Below are positions 51,209 to 59,604 of a DNA stretch of 64,000 bases, in pieces. The notes under the pieces are model-generated. The model saw only the letters and a program-made list of their open reading frames with translations, did no database searches and was not told where the DNA came from. The stretch's first letter is position 1; each line of letters begins with the position of its first letter. The position numbers and the translations under genes are program-made. The stretch comes from Ensifer sp. IC4062 (lineage in GTDB: Bacteria > Pseudomonadota > Alphaproteobacteria > Rhizobiales > Rhizobiaceae). The stretch lies in the NCBI RefSeq assembly GCF_020193575.1, contig NZ_JADYVD010000003.1:62001-126000 (forward strand), given 5' to 3'.

Positions 51209-52120
51209 ATGCGCCTGATCAAGACTGTTATCGGTACTGCCCTTGCCATTGTGCTCACCGCCGCTGCGGCTGAGGCCGATGTCGTCGTTTCCTCAAAAAT
51301 CGACACGGAAGGAGGCGTGCTCGGCAATATCATTCTCGCCGTCCTCAATGCCAACGGCATCAAGACCACAGATCGTGTTCAGCTTGGCGCGACACCTGTC
51401 GTGCGCAAGGCGATTACCGCCGGGGAGATCGACATCTATCCGGAATATACCGGCAATGCCGCCTTCTTCTTCGAGAAGGCGGACGATCCCGCCTGGAAGG
51501 ATGCTGCCAAGGCTTACGAGCAGGCAAAGAAGCTCGACTATGACGCCAACAAGATCGTTTGGCTGACACCGTCGCCCGCCAACAACACCTGGGCGATAGC
51601 ACTACGCAAGGAGGTTGTGGAGGCGAACAAGCTCAAGACGCTCTCCGACTTTGGCAAATATGTCTCGGGTGGCGGCGAGGTTAAGCTTGCGGCCTCGTCC
51701 GAATTCGTCAACTCGGCCGCGGCGCTGCCGGCGTTCCAGACGACCTATTCCTTCACGCTGAAGCCGGACCAGCTGATCACGCTTTCGGGCGGTGATACGG
51801 CGGCGACGATTGCCGCGGCTGCAAACCAGACGAACGGCGCCAACGCGGCGATGGTTTACGGCACCGATGGCGGCATTGCCCCTTCGGGCCTTGTCGTGCT
51901 CGAAGACGACAAGAGCGTCCAGCCGGTCTATCAGCCCGCGCCGATCATCCGTGAAGCGGTGCTCAAGGAAAACCCGCAGATCGAGGAGCTCCTGAAACCG
52001 GTCTTCGAAAAGCTCGACCTGGTGACGCTGCAGGAGCTTAACGGCCGCGTACAGGTCGGCGGCGAACCGGCCAAGGCCGTTGCCGAGGACTTCTTGAAGA
52101 AGAACGGCTTTCTGAAATGA
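51209..52120 (+). CDS. osmF: Osmoprotectant-binding protein (OsmF/YehZ type)
   Basis: A 303-residue periplasmic protein of the OpuAC family with signal peptide MRLIKTVIGTALAIVLTAAAAEA. The mature part has VVSSKIDTEGGVLGNIILAVLNANGI, GEIDIYPEYTGNAAFF and PSPANNTWAIALRKE, typical of glycine betaine/choline/carnitine binders of the YehZ branch. The start has ggagataatc. It heads an operon in the order SBP, permease, ATPase, permease, the same as E. coli yehZYXW. A hairpin-rich gap of 183 bp separates it from the first permease. Confidence 0.9.
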   Translation: MRLIKTVIGTALAIVLTAAAAEADVVVSSKIDTEGGVLGNIILAVLNANGIKTTDRVQLGATPVVRKAITAGEIDIYPEYTGNAAFFFEKADDPAWKDAAKAYEQAKKLDYDANKIVWLTPSPANNTWAIALRKEVVEANKLKTLSDFGKYVSGGGEVKLAASSEFVNSAAALPAFQTTYSFTLKPDQLITLSGGDTAATIAAAANQTNGANAAMVYGTDGGIAPSGLVVLEDDKSVQPVYQPAPIIREAVLKENPQIEELLKPVFEKLDLVTLQELNGRVQVGGEPAKAVAEDFLKKNGFLK

Positions 52121-52158
52121 TGTGATGAAGGGGAGGGCGCTTGCTCTAGACCACGATG

Positions 52159-52183
52159 ACTTTAGGTCAAATCGACCTGAAGT
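52159..52183 (+). other. Inverted repeat 1 between osmF and yehY
   Basis: ACTTTAGGTC (52159-52168) and GACCTGAAGT (52174-52183) pair over ten positions with one G-U. It resembles short intergenic repeats seen in Sinorhizobium. It probably shapes the 3' end of the binding-protein message. Confidence 0.5.
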
Positions 52184-52211
52184 CCTAAACGGGATCGATT
52201 CTAGTAGGTCG

Positions 52212-52253
52212 GAGCGGGATGCTGGCGGAAGACCGCGCACACTCATCCCGCTC
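52212..52253 (+). terminator. Inverted repeat 2 / attenuating hairpin between osmF and yehY
   Basis: GAGCGGGATG (52212-52221) pairs perfectly with CATCCCGCTC (52244-52253); an inner stem GCGG-AAGA-CCGC lies at 52225-52236. A stable structure after a binding-protein gene can protect its mRNA or partly terminate transcription. The unit looks like a recurrent rhizobial repeat. Confidence 0.6.
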
Positions 52254-52303
52254 TTGCAAACGACCTTCGTCCATCCGATCGGACGGGCAACTCCCGAAAC
52301 GCC

Positions 52304-53503
52304 ATGGGTGATGGCATGATCAAAGGAAAGGAACATGTGCCCTTCCGCGTCGATAAACTCGGCGTCGTCATTGCCGCGCTTGCCGTCTATGGTGCGCTTC
52401 TTGCCCCGTTTGCGACTTTCCGGGCCAACCGGATCGTCCAGGGTGACGCGAAGGCAATTCTGGATGCCTTGCCGCCGTCGCTCGGATACGCGCTTCTCGC
52501 CCTGGTCGCGTTGGCCGCAGTCATTGCCCTCTTCAAGACGCCGAAACTGGTGCGAATGGCCGTGGCTTTTGCCGCTCTCGTCACGCTTGGCATTCTGATC
52601 GGAACGGCCGCCAATTATCTGACGCCACCGGAAAACACCTATGCCCGCGTTTCGCCGGCCTCCGGCTTTTGGGTCATGGTTTTCGCCTTCTCACTTCTGG
52701 TTGCCGATGCACTCACGCGTCTCAACCCGGGGCCTATCATCCGCCTCCTCTTTCTTATTGCCGTTCTTGCGGTCGCCGGCGCGATGCTACTAGCCGGCGG
52801 CTGGGACGGGCTCTCCATTCTGAAGGAATATGCGAGCCGCGCCGACACCTTCTGGAAGGAGGCGGGGCGGCACGTAACGCTCGCGCTCGGATCGTTGGCA
52901 GCGGCGACTGTCATCGGCTTGCCGCTCGGCGTGCTTTGCCATCGCGTCGAACCGTTGCGCGCCGGTGTGTTGAACACCCTCAACGCCATCCAGACAATTC
53001 CGTCGATCGCGCTCTTCGGCATTTTAATCGCGCCGCTCGGATGGATCGCGATGCATGTGCCGGGGGCGGCGGCAATCGGCATTCGCGGCATCGGCGTCGC
53101 GCCCGCTTTCGTTGCGCTGTTTCTCTATTCTTTGCTGCCCGTGGTCGCCAATACGGTGGTCGGGCTCGCCGGCGTTCCGCGCGACGCCAACGACGCCGCG
53201 CGCGGCATCGGCATGACCGATTGGCAGCGACTTGCCGGCATCGAGTTTCCGCTCGCCTTTCCGGTGATCCTCACGGGCATCCGCATTGTGCTCGTCCAGA
53301 ACATCGGACTTGCAACCATCGCCGCCCTTATCGGCGGCGGCGGCTTCGGGGTCTTCGTCTTCCAGGGCATAGGCCAGACGGCGATGGATCTCGTGTTGCT
53401 GGGCGCTGTGCCGACTGTCGTCCTGGCTTTCGCGGCAGCGATCGTGCTCGACGCCTTGATCGAAATGACCGTAACTGACCGCAACCAGGGCAATGCCGCA
53501 TGA
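52304..53503 (+). CDS. yehY: Osmoprotectant ABC permease (YehY type)
   Basis: A 399-residue permease, longer than the usual single-domain OpuBB (about 220) because of an N-terminal extension with several extra helices (LGVVIAALAVYGALLAPFATF, LLALVALAAVIALF, MAVAFAALVTLGILIGTAANYL), as in E. coli YehY. The transport core has LALGSLAAATVIGLPLGVLCHR and the EAA-like loop GLAGVPRDANDAARGIGMTDWQRLAGIEFPLAFPVILTGIR. The start could be ATG 52304 or ATG 52316. Its stop overlaps the ATPase start. Confidence 0.9.
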   Translation: MGDGMIKGKEHVPFRVDKLGVVIAALAVYGALLAPFATFRANRIVQGDAKAILDALPPSLGYALLALVALAAVIALFKTPKLVRMAVAFAALVTLGILIGTAANYLTPPENTYARVSPASGFWVMVFAFSLLVADALTRLNPGPIIRLLFLIAVLAVAGAMLLAGGWDGLSILKEYASRADTFWKEAGRHVTLALGSLAAATVIGLPLGVLCHRVEPLRAGVLNTLNAIQTIPSIALFGILIAPLGWIAMHVPGAAAIGIRGIGVAPAFVALFLYSLLPVVANTVVGLAGVPRDANDAARGIGMTDWQRLAGIEFPLAFPVILTGIRIVLVQNIGLATIAALIGGGGFGVFVFQGIGQTAMDLVLLGAVPTVVLAFAAAIVLDALIEMTVTDRNQGNAA

Positions 53504-54438
53504 TCGAAATCGAACAGATTACCAAGCGCTATGGCAACACGACGGTGGTCGACGACGTGTCGCTGACCGTCGAACCGCATACGATTACGGTGATCGTCGG
53601 CACCTCCGGGTCAGGAAAGACGACGCTGATAAGAATGGTCAACCGACTGGTTGAGCCGACCTCGGGCACGATCAGGATCGATGGTCAAGATAATCGTGCC
53701 GTCCCGGACTTCGAGCTTCGCCGCAGGATTGGCTACGCCATCCAGGGCCACGGGCTGTTTCCGCACCGCACGGTTGCCCAGAATATCGCAACCGTGCCGA
53801 CACTTCTCGGCTGGGACAGGAAGCGCATCGAGGCGAAGGTCGAGGAACTGCTGACGCTGTTCCAACTCGATCCCGCCGACTTCGGCCCACGCTATCCGCA
53901 TGAGCTTTCCGGAGGCCAGCAGCAGCGGGTCGGCGTTGCGCGCGCGCTTGCCGCCGAGCCGAACGTGCTGTTGATGGACGAACCCTTCGGGGCCCTCGAT
54001 CCGATCATCCGCTCCAAGGCGCAGGACGATCTTGTCGCTATCCAGAGACATTTCGGGACGACGATTATCCTCGTCACCCATGACATGGAAGAGGCCTTTC
54101 ACCTCGCCGACAGGATAGCCGTGATGGACAAGGGAGAGGTCGTACAATACGCGACACCGGCCGAGATGCTGGTTAAACCCGCGACGCCCTTCGTCGAAAC
54201 GCTGATCGGCACCAGCGAGCGGCCGTTCCGGCTGTTGGCGATCGACACGGCCGCCGACGCCGTCGAGCCCGGCACGGCCGAAGGCGCGCCGATACCGGCG
54301 ACGCTCAGCCAGCGCGAGGCGCTCTCCGAACTCCTGTGGTCCGGGCGATCCGCGCTACCGGTTGCTGCGCCAGACGGCGCAATCCTCGGCAAGGTCAGCC
54401 TCGAGGGGTTGGCAAAGCGGGCGGCGAGGCCACGGTGA
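53500..54438 (+). CDS. yehX: Osmoprotectant ABC ATPase (YehX/OpuBA type)
   Basis: A 312-residue ATPase: Walker A GTSGSGKTTLIRM, signature LSGGQQQRVGVARAL, Walker B VLLMDEPFGALD, switch VTHDMEEAFH. The C-terminus (about 255-312) holds only one short CBS-like segment (ATLSQREALSELLWSGRSALPVAAPDGAILGKVSLEGLA), rather than the tandem CBS pair that senses ionic strength in OpuA. ATG at 53500 overlaps the yehY stop and its own stop overlaps yehW. Regulation by osmolarity through CBS is therefore unclear. Confidence 0.92.
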   Translation: MIEIEQITKRYGNTTVVDDVSLTVEPHTITVIVGTSGSGKTTLIRMVNRLVEPTSGTIRIDGQDNRAVPDFELRRRIGYAIQGHGLFPHRTVAQNIATVPTLLGWDRKRIEAKVEELLTLFQLDPADFGPRYPHELSGGQQQRVGVARALAAEPNVLLMDEPFGALDPIIRSKAQDDLVAIQRHFGTTIILVTHDMEEAFHLADRIAVMDKGEVVQYATPAEMLVKPATPFVETLIGTSERPFRLLAIDTAADAVEPGTAEGAPIPATLSQREALSELLWSGRSALPVAAPDGAILGKVSLEGLAKRAARPR

Positions 54439-55175
54439 TGGCGTGGTTGCCCAAGCTCGTCCGCATGGCGGTCCTGCTGCTGTTGCTCGTCTTCTTGCTG
54501 CAGCCCTCCTGGTTCGAACCCTTGCTGAGGCCACTGGTTCAGCAAAATGCGCCGGCGATCTATAACCAGGGCAGTCTGTTCTGGCTGACCGTGCTGCATC
54601 TGAGAACGGTTTTTGTCGCGACGCTTGCCGCCGCTCTGGTTGCCGTGGCTCTGGCAATCCTCGTGACGCGGAAGGCCGGGGCCGAGTTTCTTCCGCTTTC
54701 GCGCAGCCTCGTGAACATTGGCCAGACCTTTCCGCCGGTGGCGGTTCTTGCGCTGGCGGTACCGATTTTCGGTTTCGGCGAAAAACCGACGCTGATCGCC
54801 CTCTTTCTTTACGGCCTGCTGCCGATCTTCGAAAACGCGCTGACGGGTTTGACGACGCTACCGCCCGCGGTGATGGAGGCTGCACGCGGCGCGGGTATGA
54901 CGGAGCGCCAGCGGCTCTTCAATATAGAGCTCCCCCTGGCCCTGCCGGTGATCCTGACGGGCATCCGATTGTCTGTCGTGATCAGTCTTGCGACCGCGAC
55001 GATCGGGTCGACGGTTGCGGCGAAGACCCTCGGGGAAGTCATCATTGCCGGCCTGCAGTCGAATAATCTTGCCTTCGTGCTTCAGGGTGGCCTCATCGTG
55101 GCCGCACTGGCCGTCCTTATCCATGATGGGCTTCAGGCATTCGAACGGTTCCTTTCCGGTCGGGTTCGAGCCTAG
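54438..55175 (+). CDS. yehW: Osmoprotectant ABC permease (YehW type)
   Basis: A 245-residue inner-membrane permease with about six helices (LVRMAVLLLLLVFLLQPSWF, TVFVATLAAALVAVALAILV) and the EAA loop LTTLPPAVMEAARGAGMTERQRLFNIELPLALPVILTGIR. It is the shorter partner of YehY. ATG at 54438 shares one base with the ATPase stop (TGATG). It is the last gene of the operon. Confidence 0.92.
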   Translation: MAWLPKLVRMAVLLLLLVFLLQPSWFEPLLRPLVQQNAPAIYNQGSLFWLTVLHLRTVFVATLAAALVAVALAILVTRKAGAEFLPLSRSLVNIGQTFPPVAVLALAVPIFGFGEKPTLIALFLYGLLPIFENALTGLTTLPPAVMEAARGAGMTERQRLFNIELPLALPVILTGIRLSVVISLATATIGSTVAAKTLGEVIIAGLQSNNLAFVLQGGLIVAALAVLIHDGLQAFERFLSGRVRA

Positions 55176-55232
55176 ACGAAACCCGGGCTCGCACTGCTCG
55201 CAGAAGTCGTAACAGCATCCGTTCGGCACGAT

Positions 55233-55251
55233 TGTGAAAATTAATTTCACA
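55233..55251. promoter_or_regulatory. Palindromic operator candidate of the Gfo/Idh-sugar ABC operon
   Basis: TGTGAAA (55233-55239), five bases, TTTCACA (55245-55251), about 97 bp before the first gene. No regulator gene adjoins, so the binding protein is unknown; LacI, DeoR and ROK regulators use dyads of this size. Confidence 0.5.
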
Positions 55252-55347
55252 TTTTGCCGGAATGGGCGAATTTTTGTTGACGCCCTGAAAATTCTATCTC
55301 AGTCTACGAAAATAAATTACGCCAAAAGGCAAGGGAACAGCGCGAGC

Positions 55348-56505
55348 ATGAAAGTCGGTATAATCGGACTCGGATTCCGTCTTGGCTATCTGGGCTACGT
55401 TTTCAAGGCGATCGACGAAAGCTTCGAGATCGCCGGCTATGTCGATCCCGCGCCCGCCGGCCTTGCGACCCTTGTCGAAAAGGGCATTTCTCCTGGCAAA
55501 GCCTATTCGACGCCGGAAGAACTGATCGCCGGCGAGAAGCTCGATCTCCTGATGATCGGTTCGCCGAACCACATGCATCTCGATCATATCCGTATCGGCC
55601 TCGAGGCCGGACTCAAGGTTTTCTGCGAGAAGCCTATCGTGAGCACGATCGAGCAGAGCGTGGAGCTTGCAGGGCTTCTGGCGAAGCACGGTCACGACCG
55701 CCTGATGGTCGGCCTCGTACTGCGCTATGCGCCGCTGTACCGCGACCTCAGAGCCGCCCAGGCTGCCGGAACGCTCGGCGAGATTGTTTCGATCGAGGCC
55801 GCCGAACATATCGAACCTTATCATGGCGCATTTTTCATGCGTGACTGGCGCCGCTATGGACGCTACGCCGGCAGCTTCATGCTCGAAAAATGCTGCCATG
55901 ACCTCGATCTCTATAACGGCGTCGTCGGCGCCCGGCCGGAGCGGGTAGCAAGCTTCGGCGGCCGCAAGAGCTTCATTCCCGCCAATGACCCCGCAAGCGA
56001 AGGCATCAACGACCTGCAGCTCTTCCACCGCAAGCCGAGCGGCTGGCTCGGATCGGACAAGGTCTTCGACAGCGATGGCGACATCATCGACTATCAGGTT
56101 GCGATCATCGAATACGCAAATGGCGTTGCGATGAATTTCCACACCAACCTCAACGTGCCGGACCAGTTCCGCCGCTTCTGCGTGATCGGATCGCGCGGTA
56201 TGGCCGAAGGCGACTTCATTCGCGGCTATCTCGACGTCCACGAAGTGCTGTCCGGCAAGAAAGCCGTCGAGAAGCGCTATGCCGCTACGGCCCTTTCGCA
56301 GCATTACGGCGCCGACGAGCAGATGGCGGCCGAGATCATCGCTCACGTCAGGGACGAGGGGCCGTTGCCGGTCTCACCGCTCGACGCATTGGAGGCCGGC
56401 ATCCTGGCGCTGTCCATGGATGAGGCGCGGATGAAGAGGACGGTCGTCGATCTGAGACCGCTTTGGGACCGCTTCGACGAAGCGCTTCATTCCCGCGCGG
56501 CCTGA
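55348..56505 (+). CDS. Gfo/Idh/MocA-family NAD(P) oxidoreductase
   Basis: A 385-residue cytoplasmic dehydrogenase: Rossmann motif VGIIGLGFRLGYLGYV at the start, KVFCEKPIVSTIEQS with the conserved EKP (about residues 92-95), and a C-terminal substrate domain (GGSFMLEKCCHDLDLYNGVVGARP with the HD pair). Such enzymes oxidise or epimerise sugars and inositols. ATG at 55348 follows aagggaac; an upstream frame from 55234 overlaps the palindrome. First gene of a sugar ABC operon, 12 bp before the first permease, so it should act on the imported sugar. Confidence 0.92.
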   Translation: MKVGIIGLGFRLGYLGYVFKAIDESFEIAGYVDPAPAGLATLVEKGISPGKAYSTPEELIAGEKLDLLMIGSPNHMHLDHIRIGLEAGLKVFCEKPIVSTIEQSVELAGLLAKHGHDRLMVGLVLRYAPLYRDLRAAQAAGTLGEIVSIEAAEHIEPYHGAFFMRDWRRYGRYAGSFMLEKCCHDLDLYNGVVGARPERVASFGGRKSFIPANDPASEGINDLQLFHRKPSGWLGSDKVFDSDGDIIDYQVAIIEYANGVAMNFHTNLNVPDQFRRFCVIGSRGMAEGDFIRGYLDVHEVLSGKKAVEKRYAATALSQHYGADEQMAAEIIAHVRDEGPLPVSPLDALEAGILALSMDEARMKRTVVDLRPLWDRFDEALHSRAA

Positions 56506-56517
56506 GGGGGCAGGAGC

Positions 56518-57402
56518 ATGAGCGTTCGGCGCAGCACCGTCATCTTCGCCTGGATCCTGCTTCTTCCCGCCTTGCTCTATGTGTCCCTCATCGTCGCCTA
56601 TCCGCTGGTGGACACATTCATCCTGTCGTTTACGGATGCTTCGCTGAAGAAGACGACCAAGTGGGTAGGCACGGTCAACTACGACAAGATCTTCAATAGC
56701 ACTTTCGCGGAAGTGATCGTCCGAACCTTCGTTTGGACCTTCTTTTCCGTCTCGATCAAAATGATCATCGGCACGTTCGGTGCCGTTATGCTGAATGCCG
56801 CCGTACCGGGTCGTGCCCTCTTTCGCGTCCTCACCATGCCGCCGTGGATCGTACCAATGGCAATCGGCATCTTCATGTGGGGCTGGATGTACAACGGCCA
56901 GTTCGGCATGATTTCCGGGATGCTGCAGAACTTGGGTCTGGTGGACGGTCCTGTTGCCTTCCTCGCCCACGGCTCAACCGCCTTCTGGGCAACAATCATC
57001 ACCGACGTCTGGATTGGCGTGCCGCTGGTGACGCTCTATCTTCTGGCCTCGATCCAGGCGATCCCGCAGGATCTTTACGAGGCGGCATGGACCGACGGGG
57101 CCGGCCGCTTTTACCGTTTCCGCCGCATCACTCTGCCGCTGCTCGTGCCGGCAATGATCACCATGTCGATGCTGTCGCTGATCGCGACGTTCAACTCGTT
57201 CGACATCATCTGGATCCTGACTCAGGGCGGCCCGAACGGTGACACGACGACGATGATCATCGATACCTATCGAACTGCGATCGGCTCGAAGAAATACGGG
57301 GAAGGTGCTGCCCGTGCCGTGGTGATCTGCATCTTCCTGTCGATTTTCTGCCTGCTCTACTTCCGCGTCACTCACCGCCTCGCCTCGGGAGAAAGCCGAT
57401 GA
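56518..57402 (+). CDS. Sugar ABC permease, CUT1 family (MalF-like)
   Basis: A 294-residue inner-membrane permease with six helices, first at VIFAWILLLPALLYVSLIVAYPLVDTF, and EAA loop YEAAWTDGAGRFYRFRRITLPLLVPAMITMS. The ATG follows gggggcaggagc. Its stop overlaps the start of the MalG-like gene (ATGA). Typical length; no oddities. Confidence 0.93.
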   Translation: MSVRRSTVIFAWILLLPALLYVSLIVAYPLVDTFILSFTDASLKKTTKWVGTVNYDKIFNSTFAEVIVRTFVWTFFSVSIKMIIGTFGAVMLNAAVPGRALFRVLTMPPWIVPMAIGIFMWGWMYNGQFGMISGMLQNLGLVDGPVAFLAHGSTAFWATIITDVWIGVPLVTLYLLASIQAIPQDLYEAAWTDGAGRFYRFRRITLPLLVPAMITMSMLSLIATFNSFDIIWILTQGGPNGDTTTMIIDTYRTAIGSKKYGEGAARAVVICIFLSIFCLLYFRVTHRLASGESR

Positions 57403-58256
57403 GCCAACCGGCCCTGATCAATCGCTATCGCTGGTACGAGCTGGCCGGAATCTATGCGGGGATCTTCGTCTTCCTGACATTCATTCTCGCCCCCTTTGTC
57501 GAAGGCTTCCTGGTATCGTTGAAGCCGCTCAGCCTGCTTTTTTCATCGCCCTACCGCTTCTGGCCGGAGAATGGGTCCTTTGCCGCCTACAGGACCATGT
57601 GGGTGAGCGTCCCGGGCTTCGCCCGCTATATCTTCAATTCGTTCTTCGTTTCCATCATCGTCACCGTGGTCGTGCTCGCGCTGGTGGTGCCGGCTGCCTA
57701 TGCCTTCGCGCGCTTCAGGTTCCGCGGCAGCGGGCCGCTGCTTGCGGCCTTCCTCGCCGTAAACATGTTCTCCGGCGCAGTGCTATTGATCCCGCTTTTC
57801 CGGCTGATGCGCAGCTTCGGCGTGCTCAACACCTACTTCGCCATGATCGTGCCGGGTGTCGCCTTCCTCATTCCCTCGGCGATCTGGCTCTTGCGCACCT
57901 ACATGATGCGGATCCCGCGGGAACTGGACGAGGCAGCCTTCGTCGACGGCGCCAGCCACTTCTACACGCTTCGCCGGGTGATCCTGCCGATCGCCATGCC
58001 GGGCATTACTGTGGTCGCGATTACCACCTTCATCGGCTCCTATGCCCAGCAGTTCATCTTCGCACTGACCTTCAATTCCAAGACCGAGTACATGCCGCTG
58101 CCCGTGGGCCTCTTCGCCTATTTCGGCCGGCAGGAAGTGGTCTGGAATGAACTGATGGCCGCAAGCTTCGTCGGCATCGCGCCGGCCGTCATCGTCATTT
58201 TCTTCCTGCAACGCTATCTCGTCAGCGGCCTGACCGCCGGCGCGGTGAAACAATAA
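57399..58256 (+). CDS. Sugar ABC permease, CUT1 family (MalG-like)
   Basis: A 285-residue permease with six helices (IYAGIFVFLTFILAPFVEGFLVSL first) and EAA loop DEAAFVDGASHFYTLRRVILPIAMPGITVVA. It overlaps the MalF-like stop by four bases. It lies 28 bp upstream of the binding-protein gene. With that gene and the ATPase downstream it completes a CUT1 importer. Confidence 0.93.
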   Translation: MSQPALINRYRWYELAGIYAGIFVFLTFILAPFVEGFLVSLKPLSLLFSSPYRFWPENGSFAAYRTMWVSVPGFARYIFNSFFVSIIVTVVVLALVVPAAYAFARFRFRGSGPLLAAFLAVNMFSGAVLLIPLFRLMRSFGVLNTYFAMIVPGVAFLIPSAIWLLRTYMMRIPRELDEAAFVDGASHFYTLRRVILPIAMPGITVVAITTFIGSYAQQFIFALTFNSKTEYMPLPVGLFAYFGRQEVVWNELMAASFVGIAPAVIVIFFLQRYLVSGLTAGAVKQ

Positions 58257-58284
58257 GCAACCACCAGAGAAGGGGAGTTCCATC

Positions 58285-59514
58285 GTGACCATTGCTTACA
58301 AGACTGCCTTTTTAACGCTTGCCTTGCTCGGATCGACCGCGCTCGGGAGCGTTGCCGCGCAGGCCGCCGATCAGGAGATCAGCTGGATCTACTGCGGCGA
58401 CAAGATCGATCCGATTCACGAGAAATACATCAAGGAATGGGAGGGCAAGAACACTGGCTGGAAGGTGGTGCCGGAAGTGGTCGGTTGGGCCCAGTGCCAG
58501 GACAAGGCGACGACGCTTGCCGCGGCCGGTACGCCGGTCGGCATGGCCTATGTGGGATCCCGCACCCTCAAGGAGTTCGCCGAGAACGAGCTGATCGTCC
58601 CGGTTCCGATGACCGAGGAAGAGAAGAAGAGCTATTACCCGAACATCGTTGATACAGTGACCTTCGAGGGCACCCAATGGGGTGTTCCGATCGCCTTCTC
58701 GACCAAGGCTCTTTATTGGAACAAGGATCTCTTCAAGCAGGCTGGCCTCGATCCGGAAACCCCGCCGAAAACCTGGGCCGAGGAAATCGCCTTTGCCAAG
58801 CAGATCAAGGAAAAGACCGGCATCGCGGGCTACGGCCTGCCGGCCAAGACGTTCGACAATACAATGCACCAGTTCATGCATTGGGTTTACACCAACAACG
58901 GCAAGGTGATCGATGGCGATGAGATCGTCATGGACAGCCCAGAGGTCTTAGCCGCCCTGCAGGCCTACAAAGACATCACGCCCTATTCCGTCGAAGGGGC
59001 CACGGCTTACGAGCAGAACGAAATTCGTGCCATCTTCCTTGATGGCAAGGCTGGCATGATCCAATCGGGCTCCGGCGCCGCCGCGCTGCTCAAGGATACG
59101 AAGATCAACTGGGGTATCGCGCCGCTGCCACTTGGCCCCTCTGCCAAGGGTGAAGGCACGCTCCTGATCACCGACAGTCTTGCGATCTTCAAGGGCACGG
59201 GCGTCGAGGAGAAGGCGATCGAATTCGCCAAGTTCATTACATCTCCCGGTCCGCAGGGCGAATACGAGCTGCAGGGCGGCGCCGGCCTGACGCCGCTGCG
59301 CCCGTCTCCGAAGGTCGATGAATTCGTCAAGGCCGACGCGTCCTGGAAGCCGTTGATCGACGGCATCGCCTATGGCGGCCCGGAACCGCTCTTCAAGGAC
59401 TACAAGGGCTTCCAGAACGTGATGATCGAGATGGTCCAGTCGGTTGTTACCGGCAAGGCCGAGCCTGGTGACGCGCTGAAGAAGGCGGCAGGCGAACTCG
59501 AGCAGTACAAGTAA
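58285..59514 (+). CDS. Sugar-binding protein, CUT1 family (SBP_bac_1)
   Basis: A 409-residue periplasmic binding protein with signal peptide TAFLTLALLGSTALGSVAAQA. Family features include WGVPIAFSTKALYWNKDLFKQAGLDPETPPKTWAEE and GKAGMIQSGSG. GTG at 58285 has an aaggggag ribosome site. The unusual early Cys pair (Cys32-ish in IYCGDKI and the one in GWAQCQDK) may form a disulfide. The sugar cannot be named from sequence. A strong hairpin follows the stop. Confidence 0.92.
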   Translation: MTIAYKTAFLTLALLGSTALGSVAAQAADQEISWIYCGDKIDPIHEKYIKEWEGKNTGWKVVPEVVGWAQCQDKATTLAAAGTPVGMAYVGSRTLKEFAENELIVPVPMTEEEKKSYYPNIVDTVTFEGTQWGVPIAFSTKALYWNKDLFKQAGLDPETPPKTWAEEIAFAKQIKEKTGIAGYGLPAKTFDNTMHQFMHWVYTNNGKVIDGDEIVMDSPEVLAALQAYKDITPYSVEGATAYEQNEIRAIFLDGKAGMIQSGSGAAALLKDTKINWGIAPLPLGPSAKGEGTLLITDSLAIFKGTGVEEKAIEFAKFITSPGPQGEYELQGGAGLTPLRPSPKVDEFVKADASWKPLIDGIAYGGPEPLFKDYKGFQNVMIEMVQSVVTGKAEPGDALKKAAGELEQYK

Positions 59515-59520
59515 GTCCGA

Positions 59521-59553
59521 GGGAGGCCGCGGAGCGCCAGCCCGCGGTCTCCC
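59521..59553 (+). terminator. Hairpin between the sugar-binding protein gene and the ATPase gene
   Basis: GGGAGGCCGCGG (59521-59532) pairs with CCGCGGTCTCCC (59542-59553) over 12 positions with one G-U, 9-base loop, then AAATTTT. It could act as a partial terminator, keeping the ATPase level below that of the binding protein. Confidence 0.65.
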
Positions 59554-59604
59554 AAATTTTCCTGGCGGCAGCGCCGCCTCGTGCCGGTGGCCGGAGACAG
59601 ATTC

